Assembly (NCBI GenBank): GCA_043744215.1
Contig: JAYTVC010000087.1
Span: 1 to 42,070 of the forward strand
Reading direction: 5' to 3'
Source of the DNA: JBEEJL01 sp043744215
GTDB lineage: Bacteria; Pseudomonadota; Gammaproteobacteria; Burkholderiales; JBEEJL01
DNA length: 42,070 nt
Made by a program: the position numbers and the translations under genes. Under the pieces are notes generated by a model that was not told the origin of the DNA, made no database searches, and was given only the letters and a program-made list of their open reading frames with translations. Position 1 is the first letter of the stretch, and every line of letters begins with the position of its first letter. Of this stretch, positions 31,058 through 38,782 are shown in pieces.

Positions 31058-32989
31058 ATGGGTAAAGTAATTGGCATCGATTTAGGTACTACCAACTCTT
31101 GCGTGGCGGTGATGGAAAACGGCAAGCCGAAAGTCATCGAAAATTCCGAAGGCGCGCGCACCACGCCGTCCATCGTGGCCTATCAGGAAGACGGCGAAGT
31201 GCTGTGCGGCGCGGCGGCCAAGCGCCAGGCGGTGACCAACCCGAAGAATACTTTGTTCGCAGTGAAGCGTTTAATTGGCCGCAAGTTCGACGAAGAAATG
31301 GTGCAAAAGGACATCAAGATGGTGCCCTACTCCATCGTGAAAGCATCCAACGGCGACGCGTGGGTGTCGGTGCGCGACAAGAAAATGGCGCCGCCGGAAA
31401 TCTCCGCCGCCGTGTTGCAAAAAATGAAAAAAACCGCTGAAGATTATCTCGGCGAAGAAGTCACCGAAGCGGTCATCACCGTGCCCGCCTACTTCAACGA
31501 CTCGCAACGCCAGGCCACCAAAGACGCGGGCCGTATCGCTGGCCTCGACGTGAAACGCATTATCAACGAGCCAACAGCGGCCGCTGTTGCGTTCGGCATG
31601 GATAAAAAAGAAGGCGATCGCAAAATTGCCGTGTACGACTTAGGCGGCGGCACGTTTGATATTTCGATTATCGACATCGCCGAAATCGACGGCGAACACC
31701 AGTTCGAAGTGCTTTCCACCAATGGCGACACGTTTTTGGGCGGTGAAGACTTCGACTTGCGCATCATGGATTATCTGGCCGACGAATTCAAAAAGGAACA
31801 GGGCATCGACCTGCGCAAAGATCTGCTCGCGCTGCAACGCCTGAAAGAAGCGGCCGAAAAAGCCAAAATCGAATTGTCGTCTTCACAGCAAACGGAAGTG
31901 AACCTGCCTTACATCACGGCAGATGCTGCCGGCCCGAAACACCTGGCCGTCAAACTCACACGCGCTAAGCTTGAAAGCCTGGTGGAAGATTTGATCGAGC
32001 GCACGATGGAGCCGTGTCGCATCGCCATCAAGGATGCGGGCGTGAAAGCCTCGGACATCACCGACGTGATTCTGGTCGGCGGCCAGACGCGCATGCCGAA
32101 AGTGCAAGATAAGGTAAAAGAATTTTTCGGCAAAGAGCCGCGCAAAGATGTGAATCCGGACGAAGCGGTGGCCGTCGGTGCCGCGATTCAGGGCGGCGTA
32201 TTGCAGGGTGAAGTGAAAGACGTATTGCTGCTCGACGTGACGCCGTTGTCTCTCGGCATTGAAACGCTCGGCGGCGTGATGACCAAATTGATTCAGAAAA
32301 ACACCACGATTCCGACCAAGGCATCGCAAGTGTTTTCGACCGCTGACGACAACCAAAACGCCGTGACGATTCATGTGCTACAGGGCGAGCGCAATGTGTC
32401 TAGCGGCAATAAATCGCTGGGCCAATTTAATCTCGCCGACATTCCCCCTGCGCCGCGCGGCATGCCGCAGATTGAAGTGACTTTCGACATCGATGCCAAC
32501 GGTATTTTGCATGTGAACGCAAAAGACAAGGCGACGGGCAAAGAAAATAAAATCACCATCAAGGCCAGCTCGGGCTTGAGCGAAGCCGAGATCCAGCAAA
32601 TGATGAAAGACGCCGAAGCCCACGCCGAGGAAGACAAAGTTGCGCTGGAACTGGTGAACGCGCGCAACGGCGGCGAGCAGTTGGTGCACTCGGTGAAAAA
32701 AATGTTGAAAGACCATAGCGACAAATTGTCGGCCGATGAAATCGCCAAAATTGAAGCGGCGATGAAAGAAGCGGAGGAAGCGTTGAAGTCCGACAACAAA
32801 GACACCATCGAAGCCAAAGTGACGGCGCTGTCGGAATCATCGCACGTACTCGCAGAAAAAATGTACGCGGCTGAACAGGCGAAAACCCAAAGCGCCGATG
32901 CAGGCGAAGCGACGAAAGAAAGCGCGGCGAAAAAAGATGAGAACGTGGTCGATGCGGAATTCGAAGAAGTGAAAGAGAAAAAAGCTTGA
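31058..32989 (+). CDS. dnaK: DnaK, Hsp70 molecular chaperone
   Basis: ATP-driven chaperone for protein folding and disaggregation. The 643 residues are of family length and include IGIDLGTTNSCVAVMENG, VITVPAYFNDSQRQATKDAG, AVYDLGGGTFDISII, the substrate domain with LLLDVTPLSLGIETLGG, and a lid ending in the conserved KDENVVDAEFEEVKEKKA. A strong AGAGGA Shine-Dalgarno precedes the ATG. It follows grpE by 140 bp with a second possible heat-shock promoter, and is followed by motif copy 11 and a 12-bp hairpin. Confidence 0.99.
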   Translation: MGKVIGIDLGTTNSCVAVMENGKPKVIENSEGARTTPSIVAYQEDGEVLCGAAAKRQAVTNPKNTLFAVKRLIGRKFDEEMVQKDIKMVPYSIVKASNGDAWVSVRDKKMAPPEISAAVLQKMKKTAEDYLGEEVTEAVITVPAYFNDSQRQATKDAGRIAGLDVKRIINEPTAAAVAFGMDKKEGDRKIAVYDLGGGTFDISIIDIAEIDGEHQFEVLSTNGDTFLGGEDFDLRIMDYLADEFKKEQGIDLRKDLLALQRLKEAAEKAKIELSSSQQTEVNLPYITADAAGPKHLAVKLTRAKLESLVEDLIERTMEPCRIAIKDAGVKASDITDVILVGGQTRMPKVQDKVKEFFGKEPRKDVNPDEAVAVGAAIQGGVLQGEVKDVLLLDVTPLSLGIETLGGVMTKLIQKNTTIPTKASQVFSTADDNQNAVTIHVLQGERNVSSGNKSLGQFNLADIPPAPRGMPQIEVTFDIDANGILHVNAKDKATGKENKITIKASSGLSEAEIQQMMKDAEAHAEEDKVALELVNARNGGEQLVHSVKKMLKDHSDKLSADEIAKIEAAMKEAEEALKSDNKDTIEAKVTALSESSHVLAEKMYAAEQAKTQSADAGEATKESAAKKDENVVDAEFEEVKEKKA

Positions 32990-32996
32990 TTAAATA

Positions 32997-33019
32997 ATTC
33001 AATATAATCAAATAGTTAC
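32997..33019 (+). repeat. Post-stop AT-rich motif, copy 11
   Basis: ATTCAATATAATCAAATAG followed by TTAC lies 7 nt past the dnaK stop and ends exactly where the next hairpin begins. It is identical over 23 nt to copy 9. Confidence 0.92.
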
Positions 33020-33047
33020 CATGCGCACGGCGAACCCGTGCGCATGG
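33019..33047 (+). terminator. 12-bp perfect hairpin after dnaK (possible attenuator)
   Basis: CCATGCGCACGG (33019-33030) and CCGTGCGCATGG (33036-33047) pair fully around CGAAC. No T-run follows, so it is more likely an attenuator or mRNA 3'-end stabiliser than a full terminator. Confidence 0.55.
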
Positions 33048-33073
33048 CTATTTCAGGGCTCAAAGAATACGCA

Positions 33074-33649
33074 ATGGGAACCAACCGACTCGAAGCCTTC
33101 AGCGACGGCGTGATCGCCATCATCATCACCATCATGGTGCTGGAGATGAAAGTGCCGCATGATGCGTCCGTCGATGCGCTGTTCAAGTTGTGGCCGATAT
33201 TTTTTAGTTATGCATTGAGTTTTTTGATCGTGGCGATTTATTGGGTGAACCATCATCACCTGATGCACATGGCGCAACACGCCAGCAGCCGCGTATTGTG
33301 GACAAATAATCTTTTGCTGTTTTGGTTGTCGCTGATGCCATTTGTAACGGGCTATATGGGCGAAAACCATTTCACGCCGTTATCGGTGGCGCTCTATGGC
33401 GCTCTGGCCACGCTGTGCTCCATATCGTTTTTTTTCCTGCGCCATGCCATCTCGCGCGAGCATCACCACGACGACAAATTGATGGGCCTGCACCGGCAAT
33501 TGAACAAAAAACACATGATTGCCCAACTCTTCACATTAAGCTCGGTAGCAACGGCTTTTGTATCTGTGCCGCTGGCACTGGTGCTGCTCGCAATGCCGCC
33601 GCTGATGTATTTTTTACCCGATAAACGTATTGAGCAACACGGAAACTGA
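33074..33649 (+). CDS. TMEM175-like (DUF1211) integral membrane protein, predicted K+ channel family
   Basis: From the ATG at 33074 there are 191 residues with about six hydrophobic helices. The N-terminal helix contains the TMEM175 signature RLEAFSDGVIAIIITIMVLE; its FSDG turn and following isoleucines form the pore in known family members. The second half carries IYWVNHHHLMHMA and a histidine-rich loop. Longer starts (GTG 33038, ATG 33044) would begin inside the hairpin. It lies between dnaK and dnaJ, and its stop is 2 nt before the dnaJ ATG, so dnaJ translation is probably coupled to it. Bacterial TMEM175 proteins conduct K+; the role here is inferred. Confidence 0.83.
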   Translation: MGTNRLEAFSDGVIAIIITIMVLEMKVPHDASVDALFKLWPIFFSYALSFLIVAIYWVNHHHLMHMAQHASSRVLWTNNLLLFWLSLMPFVTGYMGENHFTPLSVALYGALATLCSISFFFLRHAISREHHHDDKLMGLHRQLNKKHMIAQLFTLSSVATAFVSVPLALVLLAMPPLMYFLPDKRIEQHGN

Positions 33650-33651
33650 TC

Positions 33652-34776
33652 ATGGCAAAAAAAGATTATTACGAAACCCTCGGCGTGAACCGCGATGCGT
33701 CGGATGAGGAAATCAAAAAGGCTTATCGCAAGTTGGCGATGAAGCATCACCCTGACCGCAATCCCGATAACCCGAAAGCGGAAGCGCAATTCAAGGAAGG
33801 GAAAGAAGCCTACGAAATTTTGTCCGACGGACAAAAGCGCAGCGCGTATGACAGCTACGGCCACGCGGGCGTCGATCAAAACGCCGGCGCCGGTTTCGGT
33901 GGCGCAGGCGCCGGTGGATTTGCCGATGCCTTCGGCGATATTTTCGGTGAAATTTTCGGCGGCGGGCGCGGCGGCGGCGGACGCAGCAATGTGTATCGCG
34001 GCGCGGATTTGCGCTACAACCTCGAGATCGGCCTCGAAGAAGCTGCCCGCGGTACCGAAACCAAAATTCGCATTCCCACCATGGACGAATGCGAAACCTG
34101 CAAAGGCTCAGGCGCGAAGCCCGGCACCGCGCCCATCACTTGCACGACGTGTAACGGTCAGGGCCAAGTGCGCATGCAACAGGGATTTTTCTCCATCCAG
34201 CAAACCTGCCCGCGCTGTCACGGCACGGGCAAAATGATCCAGTCTCCCTGCGGCACTTGCAGTGGCGCAGGTCGGGTGAAAAAACACAAAACCTTATCGG
34301 TAAAAATTCCTGCCGGCGTCGATGACGGCGACCGCATTCGTTTATCGGGCGAAGGCGAACACGGCGTCAACGGCGGCCCGTCGGGCGATTTGTATGTCGT
34401 CATCCAAATTACCGCGCACGATGTTTTCACCCGCGACCATAACGACCTGCATTGCGAAATGCCGGTGAGCTTCACCACCGCAGCGCTGGGTGGTGAAATT
34501 GACATCCCCACGCTGGAAGGTCACGCCAAAATTAAAATCCCCAGCGAGACACAAAGCGGCCAGACTTTCCGGCTGCGCGGCAAAGGCATCAAAGGCGTGC
34601 GTAGTAGTTCCCACGGCGATTTGATGTGCCATGTCGTAGTCGAGACGCCGGTGAAACTCACTGCGCGGCAAAAGGAATTATTGCTGGAACTTGACGCCAT
34701 CAACAAAGCGGATGGTGATCGGCATAATCCGCGCGCAAAAGGTTTTATGGACAAGATGCGGGAATTTTTTAAGTAA
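33652..34776 (+). CDS. dnaJ: DnaJ, Hsp40 co-chaperone
   Basis: DnaJ delivers substrates to DnaK and stimulates its ATPase. The 374 residues have a J-domain with His33-Pro34-Asp35 (KHHPDRN) and a Gly/Phe-rich linker (about 75-110). Four CxxCxGxG zinc repeats follow (CETCKGSG, CTTCNGQG, CPRCHGTG, CGTCSGAG), then a C-terminal substrate domain. Everything needed is intact. It is separated from dnaK by the TMEM175-like gene. Its end is followed by a long palindrome. Confidence 0.98.
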   Translation: MAKKDYYETLGVNRDASDEEIKKAYRKLAMKHHPDRNPDNPKAEAQFKEGKEAYEILSDGQKRSAYDSYGHAGVDQNAGAGFGGAGAGGFADAFGDIFGEIFGGGRGGGGRSNVYRGADLRYNLEIGLEEAARGTETKIRIPTMDECETCKGSGAKPGTAPITCTTCNGQGQVRMQQGFFSIQQTCPRCHGTGKMIQSPCGTCSGAGRVKKHKTLSVKIPAGVDDGDRIRLSGEGEHGVNGGPSGDLYVVIQITAHDVFTRDHNDLHCEMPVSFTTAALGGEIDIPTLEGHAKIKIPSETQSGQTFRLRGKGIKGVRSSSHGDLMCHVVVETPVKLTARQKELLLELDAINKADGDRHNPRAKGFMDKMREFFK

Positions 34777-34782
34777 AGATTT

Positions 34783-34833
34783 CGCGCCATTTGTCATTCC
34801 CGCAAAAACGGGAATGACGAATATTTTGGCGCG
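34783..34833 (+). terminator. REP-like palindrome downstream of dnaJ
   Basis: GTCATTCCCG (34793-34802) and CGGGAATGAC (34809-34818) form a perfect 10-bp stem with a CAAAAA loop. An outer CGCGCCA/TGGCGCG pair extends it. GTCATTCCCG-type palindromes are common intergenic elements in proteobacteria and may end the dnaJ transcript. Confidence 0.7.
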
Positions 34834-34896
34834 CTTGCCACCCTCAGGAATCCGGCGAATAATCATTTCTCACATACCAAAACTATGGAGAAAATC

Positions 34897-35259
34897 ATGG
34901 GCAAATATGTAGATGGCATGGTGATTCCCGTTCCCAAAGACAAGCTGGATGCCTACAAACGCATGTCGCGCAAGGCGGGAAAAGTCTGGATGGAATACGG
35001 CGCGCTGGAGTATGTCGAGTCGGTCGCGGACGACGTGAAGCCGGGCAAGCTGACCTCATTTCCGCAGAGCGTAAAACTCAAACCGAATGTAGTCGTTGTG
35101 TTTTCATATATCGTTTACACCTCGCGCAAATCGCGCGATTCGATCATGGCGAAGGTGATGAAAGACAAGCGCCTCGCCGATATGATGGACCCGAAGAATC
35201 TGCCCTTCGACGGCAAGCGCATGTTTTGGGGTGGGTTTAAACCGATAGTGAGCATGTGA
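34897..35259 (+). CDS. DUF1428 family protein (YbaA-like)
   Basis: A 120-residue soluble protein with the DUF1428 pattern YVDGMVIPVPKDKLDAYKRM, GALEYVESVADDV, VVVVFSYIVYTSRKSRDSIM, MDPKNLPFDGKRMFWGGFKP. This is a small alpha+beta barrel family without an assigned reaction. The start is the ATG at 34897, which has GGAG 6 nt upstream; the ATG at 34885 supplies that GGAG and has no site of its own. It is a single gene, convergent with the GNAT gene. Confidence 0.9.
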   Translation: MGKYVDGMVIPVPKDKLDAYKRMSRKAGKVWMEYGALEYVESVADDVKPGKLTSFPQSVKLKPNVVVVFSYIVYTSRKSRDSIMAKVMKDKRLADMMDPKNLPFDGKRMFWGGFKPIVSM

Positions 35260-35273
35260 CTACATGCAATAGG

Positions 35274-35296
35274 GTAACTATTTTATTATATTCAAT
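35274..35296 (-). repeat. Post-stop AT-rich motif, copy 12
   Basis: On the minus strand ATTGAATATAATAAAATAG followed by TTAC lies 17 nt past the GNAT stop and 14 nt past the DUF1428 stop, in the convergent spacer. Confidence 0.8.
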
Positions 35297-35313
35297 ATTT
35301 TATCGAGTAAAGT

Positions 35314-35901
35314 CTATTCAATCGCAGCCAGTTTCGCAGCGAGTCGTTGCTTTACTTCCGGCCATTCGCTCGAGGTGATACTGAACAACACACTGTCGCG
35401 AATGCGTCCTTCTTTCACAATCATGTGTGAGCGCATTACCCCTTCTCTGATCGCGCCTATTTTGGCGATGGCGGCTTGCGAACGTTGGTTCTGTACATCA
35501 GTAATCAACTCAACACGATTTGCGCCATGTATTTCAAATGCATGAGTTAACAATAACAATTTGCATTCAAGATTAATCTGCGTGCCCCACACTTCGGGCA
35601 CATACCAAGTCGCACCAATTTCTACGCGACGATGTTGCTCGACAGGGTTGATATAGCGCGTTGTGCCGACCAATTTGTTATCTACCAACCGGCGCACCAC
35701 GAAAGGAATGTGCTTTCTGGCGTCTCGCAACATTAGCGCTTCGGCGAAAAATTTATCGAAATCATCACCGCGCCCTGCCATCCACAAATGCTGCCATATG
35801 CGCTCATCATCCGCCGCGACACGCAAGGCTTCTTTGTGTGAAGTATCGAGGGGTTCAAGGCACAGCCAGCGGCCAGTCAACGTAACCGGGAGAATTTGCA
35901 T
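35314..35901 (-). CDS. GNAT-family N-acetyltransferase (RimJ/RimL-like)
   Basis: The 195 residues begin VTLTGRWLCLEPLDTSHKEA after a short leader and contain FVVRRLVDNKLVGTTRYINP, EIGATWYVPEVWGTQINLEC and NRVELITDVQNQRSQAAIAK with IGAIREGVMRSHM. This is the pattern of acetyltransf_3 (RimJ/RimL-like) enzymes, which transfer acetyl from acetyl-CoA to amino groups. The acceptor is unknown. It is 14 nt from cysS on the same strand and may be cotranscribed. Confidence 0.88.
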   Translation of the reverse strand: MQILPVTLTGRWLCLEPLDTSHKEALRVAADDERIWQHLWMAGRGDDFDKFFAEALMLRDARKHIPFVVRRLVDNKLVGTTRYINPVEQHRRVEIGATWYVPEVWGTQINLECKLLLLTHAFEIHGANRVELITDVQNQRSQAAIAKIGAIREGVMRSHMIVKEGRIRDSVLFSITSSEWPEVKQRLAAKLAAIE

Positions 35902-35915
35902 AGAGTTTTGTTAGC

Positions 35916-37349
35916 TTACTTGCGCCGCCAAGTGGTCCCTGTCGGCGAATCCTCCAGAATAATTCCGGCATCATCCAGCTCTTTGCGTATCCGGTCGGAC
36001 TTGGCGAAATTTTTGGATTTGCGCGCGGCAATGCGAGCAGCGATTTGATTTTCGATATATTCCGCGCTGCCTGTTAACGAAGCGACGCTTCCCGCAAGAT
36101 TACCACTGGCTTCATGCGTAATCGGCGTTGCTCCCTGCAAATACCCATTCGCATCCCCCTGCAACAATCCTAAGGTTCCGCCCAGTGCTTTCAGCAGCGC
36201 GGCCATATCGCGCGATTTGGTTTTGTTCAATTCACGCGCGAGATCAAACAACACGGCAAACGCTTCCGGCGTGTTGAAATCATCATCCATCGCCACTTTG
36301 AATTTGGCGGCGCTCTCATCTGACCAATCAATTTTCCCGGCGGGCACATCGGCAAAATCGCGCAAGGCGGTGTAAATACCGAGCAGGCTTTGCTCGGCTT
36401 CTTTCATTGCGTCATGGCTGAAATTAATTTGCGTGCGGTAGTGGCCGCGCAACAAGAAAAAGCGCACGGCCTCAGCACGTCCGGCGAATTTATTTAACAC
36501 GTCACGCGCGACAAAAAAATTACCCAGCGACTTGGACATTTTGGTGTTGTCGATATTCAAAAACCGCGCGTGCATCCAGTAATTGGCAAAGCCGTGGCCG
36601 TGCGCGCCTTCGCTTTGCGCGATTTCGTTTTCGTGGTGCGGAAAAGTTAAATCTTCGCCGCCGCCGTGGATGTCGAAGCGCTGTCCCAATGTCGCTTCGC
36701 TCATGACCGAGCATTCGATATGCCAGCCGGGGCGGCCCGCGCCCCAGGGCGACGGCCACGAAGGTTCGCCCGGTTTCGCCGCTTTCCACAGCACGAAGTC
36801 CATCGGGTCACGCTTGAGCGGATCAACCTGCACGCGCACGCCCGCATGCAAATCGTCGAGCGACTTGCCGGAAAGTTTTCCGTAGCCGGGGAATTTGCGC
36901 ACTTCGTAATTCACGTCGCCGTTGCCCGGCGCGTAGGCGAGGCCTTTATCGATAAGGGTTTGGATCATCCCGACCATGCTGTTTTTTTCACCGACCACAT
37001 ATTGCGTCGCGTGGGGTTGCTGAGTGGGCGTGGCCATGCCGAGGCGCGCGCAGTCTTCGGCCATGGCGGCGCTCATGCGCTGGGTGAGCGCATCAATCGG
37101 CTCTTTGTTCTCTGCCGCACGATTGATGATTTTATCGTCCACGTCGGTGATGTTGCGCACGTAGTTAACGTCATAGCCCGAGGCGACCAGCCAGCGATAC
37201 ACCATATCAAACACGGTAAACGTGCGGGCATTACCAATGTGAATGAAGTCATAGACAGTGGGCCCGCATACGTACATGCTGACTTTATTGACGATAATTG
37301 GGGTGAAATCTTGCTTGCTGCGGGTGAGGGTATTGTAGATTTTGAGCAT
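35916..37349 (-). CDS. cysS: Cysteinyl-tRNA synthetase
   Basis: Charges tRNA(Cys) with cysteine in the cytosol. The 477 residues show the HIGH-type motif HIGN (37-40), zinc ligand Cys28 in MYVCGPTVYD, the WHIECSVMSEATLG zinc region, GGEDLTFPHHENEIAQSEGA and the KMSKS loop in NTKMSKSLGNFF. A Ser/Ala-rich linker near 405-420 precedes the C-terminal anticodon-binding helices. The upstream region up to the divergent TPR gene is about 210 bp and contains no recognised T-box or other leader. Confidence 0.97.
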   Translation of the reverse strand: MLKIYNTLTRSKQDFTPIIVNKVSMYVCGPTVYDFIHIGNARTFTVFDMVYRWLVASGYDVNYVRNITDVDDKIINRAAENKEPIDALTQRMSAAMAEDCARLGMATPTQQPHATQYVVGEKNSMVGMIQTLIDKGLAYAPGNGDVNYEVRKFPGYGKLSGKSLDDLHAGVRVQVDPLKRDPMDFVLWKAAKPGEPSWPSPWGAGRPGWHIECSVMSEATLGQRFDIHGGGEDLTFPHHENEIAQSEGAHGHGFANYWMHARFLNIDNTKMSKSLGNFFVARDVLNKFAGRAEAVRFFLLRGHYRTQINFSHDAMKEAEQSLLGIYTALRDFADVPAGKIDWSDESAAKFKVAMDDDFNTPEAFAVLFDLARELNKTKSRDMAALLKALGGTLGLLQGDANGYLQGATPITHEASGNLAGSVASLTGSAEYIENQIAARIAARKSKNFAKSDRIRKELDDAGIILEDSPTGTTWRRK

Positions 37350-37563
37350 GGGAGAGAGTTAGGCTGGGCTGACTGAAAAAGGCCGATTTTGCTTGGCAAC
37401 ACCCGCTGGGACATCTGGAAGCGATGCCGGTGTTTTCGGCAAAACGGCTGACTTGGACAAACTCCCTGATTTAGCTTAAATTTTCCTGCATTCCGGTGTT
37501 TGTAGAAAGCCAAAAACTTGCTAGAATAGAACCTGTTACGTCATTTTTTGCGAGTATATCATA

Positions 37564-38715
37564 ATGAATTTAAAGCCTTGGGGCAGCGCGGCCATTGCCG
37601 CCGTATTGATCACATCCGCCGCCACTCTCTACGCTGCTAACGGCGACGAGCTGAAAGACGCCAGCGCGCTGTACAAACAAAACCAGTTAGGGCCCGCGCT
37701 CGAAAAAATCAACGCCCACCTGGCCAGCAAGCCGAAAGACGCCCAAGGGCGCTTTCTCAAAGGCCTGATTCTGACCGAGCAAAAAAAGCCCAGCGAGGCC
37801 ATCGCGGTATTCACATCGCTGACGGAAGATTACCCCGAACTGCCCGAGCCTTATAACAACCTCGCCGTGTTGTATGCCTCCAAGGGCGAATATGACAAGG
37901 CCAAAACCGCACTTGAACTGGCGATACACACCCATCCGAGCTACGCCACGGCTCACGAAAATCTGGGTGACATTTATGCGCAACTCGCCAGCCGCGCTTA
38001 TGACAAAGCATTGTCTCTCGACCCAGGCATTACGACCGCGAAAAGCAAGCTCGCGATGATCAAGGACCTGTTTGGCGGCAAAGCTCCGACCACTGTCGTC
38101 GCCAGCAATACCAAAACACAACCAGTGATGCCAGTCGTTGCCCCGCCGCCGCCTGTCGCGACACCTTTACCGATTGCGACTCCTGTACCGACTCAAGTTG
38201 CCGTTGCTCCGCCTTTGCCTACCAGCAAGCCGGTTGTACCAGTCAAAGTTGAACCCAAGCCAAGCGCACCTCCCGTGCCGCCGGTAGCTGTGGTCACGCC
38301 GGTGCCGACGGTAGCTGTGGTCACACCAGTGCCCGCAGCGGAAAAACCGGTCAAATCCAAGCCAGCTGACGATTCATCAGACGACGTTGTGAGCACCGTA
38401 CTCTCGTGGTCGCGCGCATGGCAGGACCAAAACGTTGCATCTTACGTGGGCCATTACGCGCCGAACTTCGAGCCGGGTAACGGACAATCGCGTAACGAAT
38501 GGGAAGCCAATCGCCGCGACCGTATCGAGAAACCATCATTCATCAAAGTGAACATCACAGACCCCAAAGTCACGATGATTGATTCTGAAAACGCGAACGT
38601 AAGCTTCCGCCAAACGTATGAATCGAATACGCTCAAATCGCAGAACACCAAAACCCTGCGCATGACGAAATCGGGCGGCAAATGGCTGATCGCAAAAGAA
38701 GTGGCTGGCGGCTGA
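37564..38715 (+). CDS. Secreted TPR protein with Pro/Val-rich linker and C-terminal Cds6/NTF2-like domain
   Basis: The 383 residues start with a signal peptide (cleavage near TLYA/ANGDE, about 24-25), followed by TPR repeats (about 27-155: ASALYKQNQLGPALEKINAH, RFLKGLILTEQKKPSEAI, PYNNLAVLYASKGEYDKA, HENLGDIYAQLASRAYDKAL). A Pro/Val/Ala-rich linker (about 185-265) contains an imperfect PPVPPVAVVTPVPTVAVVTP repeat. The C-terminal NTF2-like domain (about 270-383) contains WSRAWQDQNVASYVGHYAPN, NEWEANRRDRI and VSFRQTYESNTLKSQNTKTL. That domain resembles the end of the next gene, an L,D-transpeptidase, and is the type named after Cds6. It is likely periplasmic, perhaps wall-associated. Divergent from cysS. 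Confidence 0.82.
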   Translation: MNLKPWGSAAIAAVLITSAATLYAANGDELKDASALYKQNQLGPALEKINAHLASKPKDAQGRFLKGLILTEQKKPSEAIAVFTSLTEDYPELPEPYNNLAVLYASKGEYDKAKTALELAIHTHPSYATAHENLGDIYAQLASRAYDKALSLDPGITTAKSKLAMIKDLFGGKAPTTVVASNTKTQPVMPVVAPPPPVATPLPIATPVPTQVAVAPPLPTSKPVVPVKVEPKPSAPPVPPVAVVTPVPTVAVVTPVPAAEKPVKSKPADDSSDDVVSTVLSWSRAWQDQNVASYVGHYAPNFEPGNGQSRNEWEANRRDRIEKPSFIKVNITDPKVTMIDSENANVSFRQTYESNTLKSQNTKTLRMTKSGGKWLIAKEVAGG

Positions 38716-38740
38716 TAGCGCCCATCCATTCTATTTCTCT

Positions 38741-38774
38741 TTAACCACCAAGATATTTAACCACCAAGATACTG
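38741..38774 (+). repeat. 16-bp direct repeat before the L,D-transpeptidase gene
   Basis: TTTAACCACCAAGATA occurs twice in tandem just upstream of the transpeptidase start. It resembles intergenic AACCACxxAGA tracts elsewhere in the window. Function unknown. Confidence 0.6.
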
Positions 38775-38782
38775 AACCCAGA

